Counted from the first letter of the stretch, positions 10,714 through 33,492 are shown. The stretch is DNA of 64,000 nt from Ectothiorhodospira shaposhnikovii (GCF_022227765.1 NZ_JAJMLZ010000002.1:1-64000), one strand, 5' to 3'. The notes: a model not told the origin generated them from the sequence alone. Program-made: numbers and translations.

Positions 10714-10717
10714 GACT

Positions 10718-10915
10718 TCACTCGCCTGCCATCGAACGCTGATTCAGCACGGTCTTGATGCGGGCAATGTCCTTACGGATCTTGCCGAAGCGGTCAGGAC
10801 GCGGCGACTGGCCGGTGCCCTTCTGCATGCGCATTTTGAACTGCTCGCGATAGAGCTCCAGCAGTTCGCCCCGCAGCTCGTCGCTGCCCTTTTCACGTAC
10901 TTCGCTTACCTTCAT
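10718..10915 (-). CDS. rpmC: 50S ribosomal protein L29
   Basis: 65 aa of two helices with [19 protein letters not shown]. The ATG shares one base with the rplP stop (TGATG), indicating coupling; a GTG one codon upstream could also serve. L29 lies at the tunnel exit by L23 and contributes to chaperone docking. Confidence 0.96.
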   Translation of the reverse strand: MKVSEVREKGSDELRGELLELYREQFKMRMQKGTGQSPRPDRFGKIRKDIARIKTVLNQRSMAGE

Positions 10916-11328
10916 CACATCACCTGCCGAGTCACAAATGCGGTCTTGATGGGCAGCTTGGCGGCGGCCAGGCGGAAGGCCTCGCGTGCCACTTCCTCAC
11001 TGACGCCTTCCATCTCGTAGAGCACGCGACCGGGCTGAATCTTGCACACCCAGTATTCCACGTTGCCCTTACCCTTACCCATGCGCACTTCAACGGGCTT
11101 TTTGGTGACCGGCACATCCGGGAACACCCGGATCCAGATCTTGCCGCCACGCTTGATGTGACGGGTCATGGCACGACGGGCCGCCTCGATCTGGCGCGCC
11201 GTGATCCGGCCCCGGTCCATGGACTTCAGGGCGTATTCACCGAAACTGACCTTTTCGCCGGAGGTGGCGAGACCGCGGTTCTTGCCCTTGAACTGCTTGC
11301 GGAATTTGGTCCTCTTGGGCTGCAGCAT
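10915..11328 (-). CDS. rplP: 50S ribosomal protein L16
   Basis: 137 aa, starting [19 protein letters not shown]. The conserved [25 protein letters not shown] region near the peptidyl transferase centre is intact. It overlaps rpmC by one base. Confidence 0.98.
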   Translation of the reverse strand: MLQPKRTKFRKQFKGKNRGLATSGEKVSFGEYALKSMDRGRITARQIEAARRAMTRHIKRGGKIWIRVFPDVPVTKKPVEVRMGKGKGNVEYWVCKIQPGRVLYEMEGVSEEVAREAFRLAAAKLPIKTAFVTRQVM

Positions 11329-11339
11329 CTTTCAACTCC

Positions 11340-12026
11340 TCAGTTAACCGCGGCCTTGCCATCCTGGGGAGCGTCCGTCTTGCTATCGAAGTCGAACACC
11401 TCACCCTTGAACACCCACACCTTGACGCCGATGATGCCGTACGTGGTGCGAGCTTCGGCAAACCCATAATCAATGTCAGCGCGCAACGTATGCAGCGGCA
11501 CGCGGCCTTCCCGGTACCACTCGCTGCGGGCGATTTCCGCACCGTTCAAGCGACCGGACACATGAACCTTCACACCCAGCGCGCCCAGGCGCATCGCGTT
11601 GCCCACGGCGCGCTTCATGGCGCGGCGGAACATGATGCGGCGCTCCAGCTGCTGGGCGATCCCTTCGGCGACCAACTGCGCGTCGGTCTCCGGCTTGCGG
11701 ATCTCTTCAATGTTGATCTTGACGTTGGGGACAGCCAGACCCAGTCGACCCGCCACTTCCTTGCGCAGGGACTCGATGTCTTCGCCCTTCTTGCCGATGA
11801 CGATACCCGGACGCGCCGTGTGGATCGTAATGAACGCCTGGCGCGCAGGCCTGGCGATCTGGATCCGGCTGACAGAGGCCTGGGCCAGTTTCTGCTTCAG
11901 GAACTGACGAATTTCCAGGTCCTTGTGCAGGTTATCCGCATAATCCCGTCCGTCGGCGTACCAGGTTGACGCCCAGTCGGCGGAGATCCCAAGGCGGAAG
12001 CCGATCGGATTTACTTTCTGACCCAT
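11340..12026 (-). CDS. rpsC: 30S ribosomal protein S3
   Basis: 228 aa, starting [17 protein letters not shown] domain with GxxG-like [11 protein letters not shown] follows, then the C-terminal S3 domain with [32 protein letters not shown]. It lines the mRNA entry channel. Confidence 0.98.
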   Translation of the reverse strand: MGQKVNPIGFRLGISADWASTWYADGRDYADNLHKDLEIRQFLKQKLAQASVSRIQIARPARQAFITIHTARPGIVIGKKGEDIESLRKEVAGRLGLAVPNVKINIEEIRKPETDAQLVAEGIAQQLERRIMFRRAMKRAVGNAMRLGALGVKVHVSGRLNGAEIARSEWYREGRVPLHTLRADIDYGFAEARTTYGIIGVKVWVFKGEVFDFDSKTDAPQDGKAAVN

Positions 12027-12041
12027 CTCAGACCCCTAACT

Positions 12042-12374
12042 TTACTCAGCGCTCACGGCCACAGTGATATGGCTCGTGCGTTTCGTGATCCGGTTGGCAC
12101 GGCCTTTCGCCCGTGCCGCGATGCGCTTGAGAACCGGCCCCTGGTCCACGCAAATGCGTGATACCTTGAGCTCGTCCACATCAGCGCCGTCATTGTGTTC
12201 TGCGTTGGCAATGGCCGACTCGAGAACCTTCTTCACCAGGTGAGCACCCTTCTTGGGGCTGAAGCTCAGCACCTGGAGAGCCCGCTCGACGGGCAGTCCC
12301 CGAATCTGATCCGCCACCAGGCGGCATTTCTGCGGCGATATACGCGCAAATCGCAGTTGAGCCATGGTTTCCAT
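12042..12374 (-). CDS. rplV: 50S ribosomal protein L22
   Basis: 110 aa, E. coli length. The N-terminal [22 protein letters not shown] and the beta-hairpin residues near [20 protein letters not shown], which extend into the exit tunnel, are present. ATG could also be three codons later (MAQL). Confidence 0.97.
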   Translation of the reverse strand: METMAQLRFARISPQKCRLVADQIRGLPVERALQVLSFSPKKGAHLVKKVLESAIANAEHNDGADVDELKVSRICVDQGPVLKRIAARAKGRANRITKRTSHITVAVSAE

Positions 12375-12383
12375 GATGATCCT

Positions 12384-12656
12384 CTACCTAGCCTTCTTGT
12401 CGGCCACATGGCCCTTGAAGGTGCGCGTTGCCGCGAACTCCCCGAGCTTGTGACCCACCATATTCTCGCTGACCAGCACGGGCACGTGCTGCCGACCGTT
12501 ATGCACGGCGATGGTCAAGCCCACCATTTGCGGAATGACCATCGACCGGCGGGACCAGGTCTTGACCGGACGCCGGTCATTGTTGGCGGCGGCGGTTTCG
12601 ACCTTCTTCAGCAGATGATGATCGACAAAAGGACCTTTCTTGAGCGAACGCGGCAC
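12384..12656 (-). CDS. rpsS: 30S ribosomal protein S19
   Basis: 90 aa from a GTG start giving (M)[19 protein letters not shown], the family N-terminus. Upstream codons in the same frame overlap rplB and do not look like S19. GAGGGG precedes the GTG by about 10 nt. S19 pairs with S13 at the 30S head. Confidence 0.95.
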   Translation of the reverse strand: MPRSLKKGPFVDHHLLKKVETAAANNDRRPVKTWSRRSMVIPQMVGLTIAVHNGRQHVPVLVSENMVGHKLGEFAATRTFKGHVADKKAR

Positions 12657-12670
12657 TGACCTATCCCCTC

Positions 12671-13495
12671 TTACTTCGCTTTGCGACGGCGAACAATCAT
12701 GTTGTCCGTACGCTTGTTCTTGCGGGTCTTGTAACCCTTGGTCGGCACACCCCACGGGGTGACCGGATGCAGACCGAAGTTCCGGCCCTCACCACCACCA
12801 TGGGGGTGGTCCACCGGGTTCATGGCCGTACCGCGAACGGTGGGACGGATACCCAGCCAGCGCTTCGCACCGGCCTTGCCGAACTTGCGCAGACTGTGTT
12901 CCTGGTTACCCACTTCGCCGATGGTGGCGCGGCAGTCGACATGCACCTTACGCATCTCGCCGGAGCGCAGACGCAGGGTTGCATACTGACCTTCACGGGC
13001 CACCAGCTGGACGCCGGCGCCGGCACTGCGAGCCAGCTGGGCGCCCTTGCCGGGACGCATCTCGATGCAATGCACCACGGTACCCAGCGGAATGTTCCGC
13101 AGGGGCAGCGCGCTGCCCGGCTTGATCGGAGCATGGACGCCGGAGACGATCGGATCGCCCGCCTTGACGCCGCGGGGCGCAATGATATACCGCCGCTCGC
13201 CGTCTGCATACAGGACCAGCGCAAGATGCGCGGTGCGGTTCGGATCATATTCCAGGCGCTCGACCTTGCCCGGGATGTCATCCTTGTTCCGCTTGAAGTC
13301 CACGATGCGGTAGTGCTGCTTGTGTCCGCCGCCCACGTGCCGCACAGTCACACGGCCCTGGTTGTTACGACCACCCGACCGGCGCTTCTTTTCCAGCAGA
13401 GGACCGAAGGGCTCGCCCTTATGCAGATCGGGCGTCACCACCCGGACCACAAAACGACGGCCCGCGGAGGTGGGTTTCGACTTGACGATCGCCAT
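12671..13495 (-). CDS. rplB: 50S ribosomal protein L2
   Basis: 274 aa, starting [17 protein letters not shown]. It has an OB domain, an SH3-like domain, and the conserved [14 protein letters not shown] loop with the histidine required for peptidyl transfer in assembled 50S. The C-terminal [16 protein letters not shown] is normal. Confidence 0.98.
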   Translation of the reverse strand: MAIVKSKPTSAGRRFVVRVVTPDLHKGEPFGPLLEKKRRSGGRNNQGRVTVRHVGGGHKQHYRIVDFKRNKDDIPGKVERLEYDPNRTAHLALVLYADGERRYIIAPRGVKAGDPIVSGVHAPIKPGSALPLRNIPLGTVVHCIEMRPGKGAQLARSAGAGVQLVAREGQYATLRLRSGEMRKVHVDCRATIGEVGNQEHSLRKFGKAGAKRWLGIRPTVRGTAMNPVDHPHGGGEGRNFGLHPVTPWGVPTKGYKTRKNKRTDNMIVRRRKAK

Positions 13496-13513
13496 CTCGC
13501 GTTACCTTTCCGA

Positions 13514-13810
13514 TTACTCGTTGCCGGCCAATTGAATGTCGTGCCCTGCTTCCAGGGTCACGTAGGCCTTTTTCCAATGCTTGCGGCGTCCGGCGTGGAC
13601 ACCCATGCGCTTGCGCTTACCCTGCTGGTTCAGCATGCGCACAGAGTTGACCTTGACGTCGAACAAGGACTCAACCGCCTTCTTCACCTCGACGCGGGTC
13701 GCGTCGACGGCCACTTTGAACACGTGCTGATTGTTCAGCTCAGCCAGCATGGTGCCCTTTTCGGACACATGCGGGGCCACCAGGACCTTGAGCAGTCTTT
13801 CCTCGTTCAT
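13514..13810 (-). CDS. rplW: 50S ribosomal protein L23
   Basis: 98 aa from [22 protein letters not shown]. The ATG overlaps the rplD TGA (ATGA), implying translational coupling. L23 is the exit-tunnel dock for trigger factor and [26 protein letters not shown] is the conserved loop. Confidence 0.97.
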   Translation of the reverse strand: MNEERLLKVLVAPHVSEKGTMLAELNNQHVFKVAVDATRVEVKKAVESLFDVKVNSVRMLNQQGKRKRMGVHAGRRKHWKKAYVTLEAGHDIQLAGNE

Positions 13811-14412
13811 GACAGCCACCCTTCAACTTGCTTCAGCGCCGGCACGGTGATGACCACCTTGTCGAAGCCCACCAGAGCCACCGGATTCAGATCCACCACT
13901 TCGCACACACCCACGCGGAGCAGGTTGCGGGCAGACAGATAGAGATTGATATCCGCCTCGCTGGTGACGATCAGGGCACCCTCGAGATTCATGCCGTCCA
14001 GCTTGGCCTTCAGGTCACGGGTCTTGGGGGCATCGACACTGAATGCATCCACCACCACCAGGCGATCCTGACGGACCAGCTCGGAGAAGATGCTGGCCAT
14101 GGCGGCGCGATACATCTTCTTGTTCAGCTTCTGGGAATAATCCCGGGGACGCGCCGCAAAGGTCACACCACCCCCACGCCACAGCGGACTGCGGATGGTA
14201 CCGGCACGGGCACGACCACTCCCCTTCTGACGCCAGGGCTTGGCACCGCCGCCACGCACATCACTGCGGCTCTTCTGCGCCTTGGTACCGGCACGACCGC
14301 CTGCCATGTAGGCAACCACGGCCTGGTGCACCAGGGCCTCGTTAAAATCCCGACCGAACGCGCGATCAGAGACCTCGACGTCCTGCTGGGTGTCTTGAAC
14401 CTGAAGCTTCAT
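13807..14412 (-). CDS. rplD: 50S ribosomal protein L4
   Basis: 201 aa, E. coli length, from ATG at 14412 (AAGG 9 nt upstream); a TTG three codons earlier overlaps the rplC stop. The tunnel loop [19 protein letters not shown] is intact. In E. coli, L4 also represses the S10 operon through a leader upstream of rpsJ; that leader is absent here, so that loop is probably not used. Confidence 0.97.
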   Translation of the reverse strand: MKLQVQDTQQDVEVSDRAFGRDFNEALVHQAVVAYMAGGRAGTKAQKSRSDVRGGGAKPWRQKGSGRARAGTIRSPLWRGGGVTFAARPRDYSQKLNKKMYRAAMASIFSELVRQDRLVVVDAFSVDAPKTRDLKAKLDGMNLEGALIVTSEADINLYLSARNLLRVGVCEVVDLNPVALVGFDKVVITVPALKQVEGWLS

Positions 14413-14417
14413 GAGAT

Positions 14418-15062
14418 TCAACCTTTCGCCTTAACAGCGGGACGCACCAGCACGTCACCACCGGTGGAACCCGGCACCGCACCATGAATCAGGAGCAGAT
14501 TGCGCTCGACATCAACCCGGACCACTTCCAGGTTCTGCACGGTGCAGCGCTCATTCCCCATCTGGCCGGCCATCTTCTTACCCTTGAATACGCGACCCGG
14601 AGTCTGGTTTTGACCGATCGAGCCCGGCGCCCGGTGAGAGCGCGAGTTACCGTGAGTGGCATCCTGCATGCTGAAATTATGACGCTTGATGACACCCTGG
14701 AAGCCCTTACCCTTGCTGGTCCCGGTGACATCCACCTTCTGACCCGCGGAAAAGACTTCCACATTGAGGCTGGCACCCGCTTCGATGCCTTCACCTTCTC
14801 CGTCTTCAAGACGGAATTCCCAAAGCCCGCGACCGGCTTCCACACCGGCCTTGGCCAGGTGGCCCGCCTGGGGCTTGGAAACACGACTTGCCTTGCGGCT
14901 GCCCACCGCGACCTGCACGGCCCGATAACCATCCCGGTCGCTGGTCTTAACCTGCGCCACCCGGTTAGGCTCAACCTCGATGACAGACACCGGCAGGGAG
15001 ACCCCGTCTTCAGTGAAGACACGAGTCATGCCCACCTTGCGACCGACCAGTCCGATTGCCAT
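14418..15062 (-). CDS. rplC: 50S ribosomal protein L3
   Basis: 214 aa, starting [20 protein letters not shown]. The loop that reaches the peptidyl transferase centre contains [20 protein letters not shown], including the Gln methylated by PrmB in E. coli. It lies 132 nt after rpsJ, an unusually wide gap inside the operon (see the hairpin there). Confidence 0.98.
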   Translation of the reverse strand: MAIGLVGRKVGMTRVFTEDGVSLPVSVIEVEPNRVAQVKTSDRDGYRAVQVAVGSRKASRVSKPQAGHLAKAGVEAGRGLWEFRLEDGEGEGIEAGASLNVEVFSAGQKVDVTGTSKGKGFQGVIKRHNFSMQDATHGNSRSHRAPGSIGQNQTPGRVFKGKKMAGQMGNERCTVQNLEVVRVDVERNLLLIHGAVPGSTGGDVLVRPAVKAKG

Positions 15063-15129
15063 GACACTACCTCTTGCTTCCGCCCCGAAACGGAGCGCCG
15101 AAGAAATTATTCTGCGTTCTGAAAATCAC

Positions 15130-15159
15130 GGCCCGGCACAAGTTACCCTGCACCGGGCC
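15130..15159 (-). promoter_or_regulatory. Hairpin in the rpsJ-rplC gap
   Basis: ggcccgg and ccgggcc form a 7-bp GC stem around a 16-nt loop, inside the 132-nt space between rpsJ and rplC. No T-run follows on the minus strand. It could be an mRNA processing or stability element, or a relict regulator site. The function is inferred only. Confidence 0.45.
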
Positions 15160-15194
15160 ATGGAAAGCCAACAATTATGCCACAACTAATGCGG

Positions 15195-15509
15195 CTAGTT
15201 AAGCTTTATTTGCACATCCACGCCGGCGGCCAGATCCAGCTTCATCAGGGCGTCCACGGTCTTGTCCGTGGGGTCCATGATATCCATCAGGCGCTTGTGG
15301 GTACGGATTTCGTACTGATCACGGGCATCCTTGTTGACGTGCGGAGAAATCAGCACGGTAAAGCTTTCCATCTTGGTCGGCAGCGGGATCGGACCCTTCA
15401 CACGGGCACCGGTCCGCTTCGCGGTTTCCACGATCTCACTGGCGGAACGATCAATCAGACGATGATCGAAGGCCTTGAGGCGAATACGGATTCTCTGCTT
15501 GGCTGCCAT
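15195..15509 (-). CDS. rpsJ: 30S ribosomal protein S10
   Basis: 104 aa, starting [20 protein letters not shown]. It is a 30S head protein and also the NusE partner of NusB/NusG in antitermination. Its start lies only 5 nt after the tuf stop, so the S10 operon has no leader of its own and is an extension of the str operon. Confidence 0.98.
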   Translation of the reverse strand: MAAKQRIRIRLKAFDHRLIDRSASEIVETAKRTGARVKGPIPLPTKMESFTVLISPHVNKDARDQYEIRTHKRLMDIMDPTDKTVDALMKLDLAAGVDVQIKLN

Positions 15510-15514
15510 GATGC

Positions 15515-16705
<1,191 letters not shown>

Positions 16706-16758
16706 CTTGTATTACCCCTTCAATATTCGAATCTGGTGACGTCCGATCAGGCCGATCT

Positions 16759-18858
<2,100 letters not shown>

Positions 18859-18900
18859 TTGAATTACCTCGAAAAGTCTTGTTTCCGACCGCCGGTTGCC

Positions 18901-19377
<477 letters not shown>

Positions 19378-19388
19378 TCAACGAGCCC

Positions 19389-19766
19389 TTAGGCCTTCTT
19401 GGGACGCTTGGCGCCGTACTTGGAGCGAGCCTGCTTACGGTTCTGTACACCCTGGGTATCCAGGCTGCCACGGACCGTGTGATAGCGCACACCCGGCAAA
19501 TCCTTGACACGACCACCACGAATGAGCACCACCGAGTGTTCCTGAAGGTTGTGACCTTCACCACCGATGTAGCTGGAGACCTCGTAACCGTTCGTCAGGC
19601 GCACACGAGCGACCTTACGCAGCGCGGAGTTCGGCTTCTTCGGCGTGGTGGTATAGACACGTGTACACACGCCACGCTTCTGCGGGCAGGCCTCCAGGGC
19701 CGGCACGTTGCTCTTTTCCGTCGGGCGCTTGCGCGGCTTGCGCACTAACTGGTTAATTGTTGCCAT
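19389..19766 (-). CDS. rpsL: 30S ribosomal protein S12
   Basis: 125 aa. The decoding-centre loops [12 protein letters not shown] and [13 protein letters not shown] are wild type, with Lys at both positions where streptomycin resistance changes occur. The Asp of KDLPGV is the methylthiolation site in E. coli. First gene after the promoter at 19.84 kb. Confidence 0.98.
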   Translation of the reverse strand: MATINQLVRKPRKRPTEKSNVPALEACPQKRGVCTRVYTTTPKKPNSALRKVARVRLTNGYEVSSYIGGEGHNLQEHSVVLIRGGRVKDLPGVRYHTVRGSLDTQGVQNRKQARSKYGAKRPKKA

Positions 19767-19794
19767 GAAAGCGTTTCTCCTAGCCCAAAAACAA

Positions 19795-19821
19795 CGACAG
19801 GCCGGACCTACCGGCCTGTCG
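19795..19821 (-). terminator. Terminator-like hairpin in the rpsL leader
   Basis: A perfect 11-bp stem (cgacaggccgg / ccggcctgtcg) with a 5-nt loop. On the minus strand it is followed by TTGTTTTTGG. It lies after rpoC and just downstream of the rpsL promoter, so transcripts from that promoter would begin with it. It may end rpoBC transcription, attenuate the str operon, or protect the 5' end. Confidence 0.75.
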
Positions 19822-19831
19822 AGGGTGCGAT

Positions 19832-19860
19832 ATGTTAGGCAGAGGGCCCGTCAGTGTCAA
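19832..19860 (-). promoter_or_regulatory. Promoter of the str-S10-spc-alpha operon
   Basis: On the minus strand TTGACA (19855-19860) is separated by 17 nt from TAACAT (19832-19837): a perfect -35 and a 4/6 -10 at ideal spacing, about 65 nt upstream of rpsL. The expected start site is near 19825. Confidence 0.8.
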
Positions 19861-19877
19861 GACATGACGGACCCTCT
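19841..19877 (-). terminator. Imperfect hairpin after rpoC
   Basis: agagggcccgtca pairs with tgacggaccctct across an 11-nt loop, 22 nt past the rpoC stop. It overlaps the -35 and spacer of the rpsL promoter. It may weakly terminate or process rpoC mRNA. No clear T-run follows. Confidence 0.5.
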
Positions 19878-19898
19878 CACCACCAAAAGACTGCTGCA

Positions 19899-24125
<4,227 letters not shown>

Positions 24126-24170
24126 CGATTCACCTCGATTGAGTCGGAGCGGACACGTCCTGATTGCCCG

Positions 24171-24198
24171 ACGGGGCGGACGGAAGGTCCGCCCCCGT
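24171..24198 (-). promoter_or_regulatory. Hairpin between rpoB and rpoC
   Basis: A GC-rich stem (acggggcggac with gtccgcccccgt, one bulged base) fills much of the 87-nt rpoB-rpoC gap. There is no T-run, so it is more likely an mRNA stability or processing element than a terminator. Confidence 0.45.
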
Positions 24199-24212
24199 CA
24201 TGTGGTCCTGGC

Positions 24213-28295
<4,083 letters not shown>

Positions 28296-28367
28296 TGTGA
28301 TTCCTCACACTAGAATCGACACGCCACCCTTGTGTGCGGGGTGAAGTGGAGCAAGCAGCAAGAGGCC

Positions 28368-28384
28368 GGCGGTGCATCACCGCC
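28368..28384 (-). promoter_or_regulatory. Hairpin in the rplL-rpoB gap
   Basis: ggcggtg / caccgcc with a 3-nt loop lies in the 141-nt gap. In E. coli the same gap holds an attenuator and RNase III site that lower rpoBC expression relative to rplJL. The position is matched here; the function is inferred. Confidence 0.45.
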
Positions 28385-28436
28385 AGCCCCCGGGTGTCAC
28401 GCGACCAGGTCGCGAAACAAAGACCAGACCAACGCC

Positions 28437-28814
28437 TTACTTGAGTTCGACGCTGGCGCCGGCTTCTTCCAGTTCCTTCTTGATCTTTTCGGCTTCTTCC
28501 TTGTTCACGCCTTCCTTCACGGTGGCGGGAGCGGATTCGACCATGTCCTTGGCTTCCTTCAGACCCAGACCGGTCAGGCCGCGGATGACCTTGATCACGT
28601 TGACCTTGTTGGCGCCGAAGCTGGTCATGACGACGTCGAACTCGTCCTTGACCTCGGCAGCGGCTTCGCCACCGGCGGCGGCGACGGGGGCGGCGGCCAC
28701 GGCAGCGGCAGCGCTCACGCCGAACTTCTCTTCCATCGCGGAAATCAGATCAACGATTTCCAGGACGGTCATGTTGGAAATGGTTTCCAGGATTTCTTCT
28801 TTCGAAACAGCCAT
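28437..28814 (-). CDS. rplL: 50S ribosomal protein L7/L12
   Basis: 125 aa. An N-terminal dimerisation helix pair ([20 protein letters not shown]) precedes an Ala/Gly/Val-rich hinge around residues 35-55. The C-terminal factor-binding domain contains [20 protein letters not shown]. It forms the stalk on L10 that recruits EF-Tu and EF-G. Confidence 0.98.
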   Translation of the reverse strand: MAVSKEEILETISNMTVLEIVDLISAMEEKFGVSAAAAVAAAPVAAAGGEAAAEVKDEFDVVMTSFGANKVNVIKVIRGLTGLGLKEAKDMVESAPATVKEGVNKEEAEKIKKELEEAGASVELK

Positions 28815-28862
28815 GGTTAACTCCTAAGAGGGTGTGATACCCGATTCGGTTCAAAAATGTAC

Positions 28863-29393
28863 TCAGGCAGCCGCCTGTTTCTGGTCGCGAATGGCGGCCA
28901 CAGTGCGAACGAACTTGCCCGGGACTTCGTTGAGGGTGCGCGCGAACTTGTCGAGCGGCGCCTTCATGACAGCCATGAGCAGGCTGATGGCCTGATCGCG
29001 GGTCGGCATGCTGGCCAGACGATCCAGTTCGCCCGGACCCAGCAGCTGTCCACCCACGGACACCATCTTGCACTCCAGCTTCGCGTGGTTCTTGGCAAAG
29101 TCCTTGACCAGTCTTGCAGCGGCACCCGGATCTTCCTGGGAGAAGGCCAGGACCAGAGGTCCGACCATGCCTTCCTGCATGCACTGGAAATCGGTCCCCT
29201 CGACCGCACGACGGGCAAGGGAGTTCTTCACCACCCGCAGGTAGACGCCGGACTCACGCGCTTTCTTGCGCAGTTCGGTCATCTCGCCCACGGAGAGCCC
29301 GCGATATTCGGCCGCAACGGCCGAATGAGCGCTGGCGGCCACCGCAGCGACCTCAGAGACAATCGCCTTCTTGTCTTCGAGATTCAGTGCCAC
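28863..29393 (-). CDS. rplJ: 50S ribosomal protein L10
   Basis: 176 aa from a GTG start 7 nt after a perfect AGGAGG. It begins (M)ALNLEDKKAIVSEVAAVA; the core has SVGEMTELRKKARESGVYLRVVKN and a C-terminal helix that binds L12 dimers. The L10-L12 complex represses rplJL through the leader just upstream. Confidence 0.98.
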   Translation of the reverse strand: MALNLEDKKAIVSEVAAVAASAHSAVAAEYRGLSVGEMTELRKKARESGVYLRVVKNSLARRAVEGTDFQCMQEGMVGPLVLAFSQEDPGAAARLVKDFAKNHAKLECKMVSVGGQLLGPGELDRLASMPTRDQAISLLMAVMKAPLDKFARTLNEVPGKFVRTVAAIRDQKQAAA

Positions 29394-29419
29394 GGATATA
29401 CCTCCTGTTTGACGTCAAG

Positions 29420-29600
29420 GGCATGCGCCGATGACGCTGAGTGATAAAGCCGGAGGCCGGGCCTCCGACTACCTTTACGGCGTACCCTCAGCAGGAAGAA
29501 CCTGAATCGGGAGACACCGTCTGCGCAGGCGGACCTGAAACTTCCATTAAGTCCCGGCAACCGGGACGCCTGCGGTCTTGGACGGATACCGGCTTGCGCC
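29420..29600 (-). promoter_or_regulatory. L10 (rplJ) mRNA leader
   Basis: The 279-nt rplA-rplJ gap contains on the minus strand CTTAATGG followed by CCTGCGCAGACGGTG, closely matching the conserved core of gammaproteobacterial L10 leaders. Several stems are visible: ccggc/gccgg (29589-29602), cccgg/ccggg (29553-29566) and ggaggcc/ggcctcc (29452-29466). The exact boundaries are approximate. Confidence 0.7.
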
Positions 29601-29632
29601 GGCAGTCCCACCCAAACTTAAACATTTAAACG

Positions 29633-29657
29633 CCCTCCCCCCCCCCCGCGGGGGGAG
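29633..29657 (-). terminator. Poly-C/poly-G hairpin after rplA
   Basis: A run of 11 C (29637-29647), then gc, then 6 G, forms a very GC-rich palindrome 16 nt past the rplA stop. It may attenuate or process transcription between rplKA and rplJL. There is no proper T-run, so an intrinsic terminator is uncertain. Confidence 0.45.
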
Positions 29658-29672
29658 AAGGACTTGAAGCCA

Positions 29673-30368
29673 TTACAGCGCCAGCGAACCCTGATCCACC
29701 GGCACGCCGGGGCCCATGGTGGTGGAAACGGTCACCCGCTTCATGTACACACCCTTGGCGGCGGACGGCTTGGCCTTCATCAGGTCACCCAGCAACGCCA
29801 TCAGGTTTTCTTCCAGCGCCTTGGGCTCAAAGCTCACGTTGCCGATGGTGCAGTGGATGATGCCGCCCTTGTCGGTGCGATAGCGCACCTGACCGGCCTT
29901 GGCATTCTTCACCGCGCCGGCCACGTCGGCGGCCACCGTCCCCACCTTGGGGTTCGGCATCAGGCCGCGGGGGCCCAGGATCTGGCCCAGCTGGCCCACC
30001 ACGCGCATGGCGTCGGGGCTGGCGATCACCACGTCAAAGTTCAGATTGCCGGCCTTCACCTCGGCGGCCAGATCATCCATGCCCACGATGTCGGCACCGG
30101 CTTCGCGGGCGGCATCGGCATTGGCACCCTGGGTGAACACGGCCACGCGCACGGTCTTGCCGGTGCCGTTGGGCAGCACGGTGGAACCACGCACCACCTG
30201 GTCGGACTTACGCGGGTCCACACCCAGGTTCACGGCCACGTCCACGGATTCACTGAACTTGGCGGAAGCCGTGTCCTTCAGCAGTTGAAGGGCTTCGGAC
30301 ACCGGATACATCTTGCCCGGCTCGACCTTCTCGCGGATCGCCCGCATGCGCTTGCTCAGCTTTGCCAT
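29673..30368 (-). CDS. rplA: 50S ribosomal protein L1
   Basis: 231 aa from [19 protein letters not shown]; 13 upstream codons in frame overlap rplK and are excluded. The two-domain L1 fold includes [21 protein letters not shown]1 forms the mobile stalk at the E site and represses rplKA in enterics. It starts one base after the rplK stop. Confidence 0.97.
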   Translation of the reverse strand: MAKLSKRMRAIREKVEPGKMYPVSEALQLLKDTASAKFSESVDVAVNLGVDPRKSDQVVRGSTVLPNGTGKTVRVAVFTQGANADAAREAGADIVGMDDLAAEVKAGNLNFDVVIASPDAMRVVGQLGQILGPRGLMPNPKVGTVAADVAGAVKNAKAGQVRYRTDKGGIIHCTIGNVSFEPKALEENLMALLGDLMKAKPSAAKGVYMKRVTVSTTMGPGVPVDQGSLAL

Positions 30369-30369
30369 C

Positions 30370-30801
30370 TCACACGCCCTCCACGTCAAGACCCATACTG
30401 CGCGCACTGCCGGCGATGGAACGCACGGCGGCGTCCAGATCCGCGGCGGTCAGGTCGGGCATCTTGGTACGGGCAACCTCTTCCACCTGCTCACGGGTCA
30501 CCTTGCCCACCTTGACGGTGTTGGGGGTGGCGGAACCCTTGGGTACACCGGCGGCCTTGCGCAGCAGCACGGAAGCCGGCGGGGTCTTGGTGATAAAGGT
30601 GAAGGAACGGTCGGAATAGACGGTGATCACCACGGGAATCGGCAGACCCGGCTCCAGATTCTGGGTCTGGGCATTAAAGGCCTTACAGAATTCCATGATG
30701 TTCACACCGCGCTGACCCAGCGCGGGGCCGACGGGCGGACTGGGGTTGGCCTTACCAGCGGCCACCTGAAGCTTGATGTAAGCTTCGATCTTCTTAGCCA
30801 T
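30370..30801 (-). CDS. rplK: 50S ribosomal protein L11
   Basis: 143 aa with [20 protein letters not shown] and the C-terminal RNA-binding [12 protein letters not shown]. It sits at the GTPase centre with L10/L12 and is required for RelA activation in enterics. Confidence 0.98.
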   Translation of the reverse strand: MAKKIEAYIKLQVAAGKANPSPPVGPALGQRGVNIMEFCKAFNAQTQNLEPGLPIPVVITVYSDRSFTFITKTPPASVLLRKAAGVPKGSATPNTVKVGKVTREQVEEVARTKMPDLTAADLDAAVRSIAGSARSMGLDVEGV

Positions 30802-30850
30802 GACATGAACTCCTGAGTGTGGGTGCTAGCGCCTTTCGGCTCCCCTGAGG

Positions 30851-30888
30851 AAAAGCGGCAGGACTCGGGGCTCCCCGGGTCCTGCCGC
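30851..30888 (-). terminator. Strong hairpin with T-tail between nusG and rplK
   Basis: A 10-bp stem gcggcaggac / gtcctgccgc encloses a 14-nt loop that can itself fold. On the minus strand it is followed by TTTTCC. It probably partly ends secE-nusG transcription before rplK. No clear separate rplK promoter was recognised in the gap, so it may act as an attenuator. Confidence 0.7.
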
Positions 30889-30909
30889 GATTCGGTGCTT
30901 CCAACAGAC

Positions 30910-31443
30910 CTAGACTTTCTCGACCTGATGAAACTCCAGCTCCACGGGCGTGGAGCGGCCAAAAATCTGCACAGCCACCAGCAGGCGGTTCTTGTCGTAG
31001 TTCACCTCTTCGACGACGGCATTGAAGTCGTTGAAGGGGCCGTCGGTCACCCGGACCACTTCTCCGGGCTCGAACAAGACCTTGGGACGCGGCTTCTCCG
31101 CGCCCTCCTGCATGCGCTGCAGAATGACATCGGCTTCCTTGTCGGAAATGGGCGTGGGACGATCGGCATTGGCGCCGATGAAACCCAGCACCTTGGGCAC
31201 GCTCTTCACGAGGTGCCAGGTGTCTTCGTCCATCTCCATCTGGACCAGGACATACCCGGGGAAGAACTTGCGCTCACTCTTGCGCTTTTGTCCGTCGCGC
31301 ATCTCCACCACTTCCTCGGTGGGCACGAGGATGTCCCCGAACTTGTCCTGCATGTCGAAACGGGCAATGCGCTCCTTGAGGGAGCGCTTCACCTGATTCT
31401 CGAAACCGGAATATGCATGCACGACATACCAACGCAGGGCCAT
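30910..31443 (-). CDS. nusG: Transcription antitermination factor NusG
   Basis: 177 aa. The N-terminal NGN domain begins [22 protein letters not shown], with the RNAP-binding patch. The C-terminal KOW domain contains [19 protein letters not shown]. It couples RNA polymerase to Rho or to S10 in the ribosome. It lies 17 nt after secE. Confidence 0.98.
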   Translation of the reverse strand: MALRWYVVHAYSGFENQVKRSLKERIARFDMQDKFGDILVPTEEVVEMRDGQKRKSERKFFPGYVLVQMEMDEDTWHLVKSVPKVLGFIGANADRPTPISDKEADVILQRMQEGAEKPRPKVLFEPGEVVRVTDGPFNDFNAVVEEVNYDKNRLLVAVQIFGRSTPVELEFHQVEKV

Positions 31444-31460
31444 CTTGACTTCCTAATTGC

Positions 31461-31829
31461 TCAGCGGATGAATTCGCGAATCGACCACCCCAGCAGCATG
31501 TCGATCAGCCACAGCATGATCGCCACGAGGATAGTCACAGCCAGGACGACCAGAGAGGTCTGCAGGGTCTCGACCCGGGTGGGCCAGACCATTTTGCGCA
31601 CTTCCGTGCGCGAATCCTGGAGGAACCCAGCCAGCGCCCGACCCTTGGCGGTAGTGAACACGATGCCCACCGCCACCCCGCTGATTGCCAGCAGGCCAAG
31701 AACGCGGAAGAGCGTCGACCCGTCCGAGAACCAATAAAAGCCGATGACGCCCGCCACCAGCAGCCCAACGGCTACCAGCAGCTTGACGGTGTCGAAACCG
31801 GCACCTTCTACTTCCGCTTTACCTGCCAT
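31461..31829 (-). CDS. secE: Preprotein translocase subunit SecE
   Basis: 122 aa from MAGKAEVEGAGFDTVK, similar to the 127-residue E. coli three-helix form. The conserved amphipathic hinge ends in RTEVRKMVWPTRVETLQT, followed by the final membrane helix. The open frame extends upstream through the tRNA-Trp gene and is ignored. It clamps SecY (5.0-6.4 kb). Confidence 0.96.
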   Translation of the reverse strand: MAGKAEVEGAGFDTVKLLVAVGLLVAGVIGFYWFSDGSTLFRVLGLLAISGVAVGIVFTTAKGRALAGFLQDSRTEVRKMVWPTRVETLQTSLVVLAVTILVAIMLWLIDMLLGWSIREFIR

Positions 31830-31874
31830 GGGATAGAACTTGACCCGGTTGCAATCGCAACTGCCTGCGAGAGA

Positions 31875-31950
<76 letters not shown>

Positions 31951-31959
31951 GTAACAACC

Positions 31960-31988
31960 GATACAAACGAATTGCTTTTTCGATTCAA
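31960..31988 (-). promoter_or_regulatory. Possible promoter of tRNA-Trp-secE-nusG
   Basis: TTGAAT (31983-31988) and TGTATC (31960-31965) are separated by 17 nt, about 9 nt from the tRNA 5' end. The -10 match is weak, so a low-to-moderate call. Confidence 0.4.
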
Positions 31989-31990
31989 AC

Positions 31991-32014
31991 CCGGCGCCTG
32001 ATTTCAGGCGCCGG
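31991..32014 (-). terminator. Hairpin after tuf copy 2
   Basis: A perfect 10-bp stem ccggcgcctg / caggcgccgg with a 4-nt loop lies 68 nt past the tuf stop, with a weak T-tail (GTTTG). Probably a terminator or processing point separating tuf from tRNA-Trp. Confidence 0.55.
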
Positions 32015-32081
32015 ACTCAAGCCGATGCAGCCAGACGATTGTATCGCCTCGGCGGATGATTCCGCCAGTACTTCTTACTGC

Positions 32082-33272
<1,191 letters not shown>

Positions 33273-33321
33273 GGTCTAGCACCCCGGTTGAAGTTCTTGC
33301 TTTACACAAAAAGACATACGT

Positions 33322-33397
<76 letters not shown>

Positions 33398-33418
33398 CGG
33401 ACTCATTCACTATGCTGT

Positions 33419-33492
<74 letters not shown>

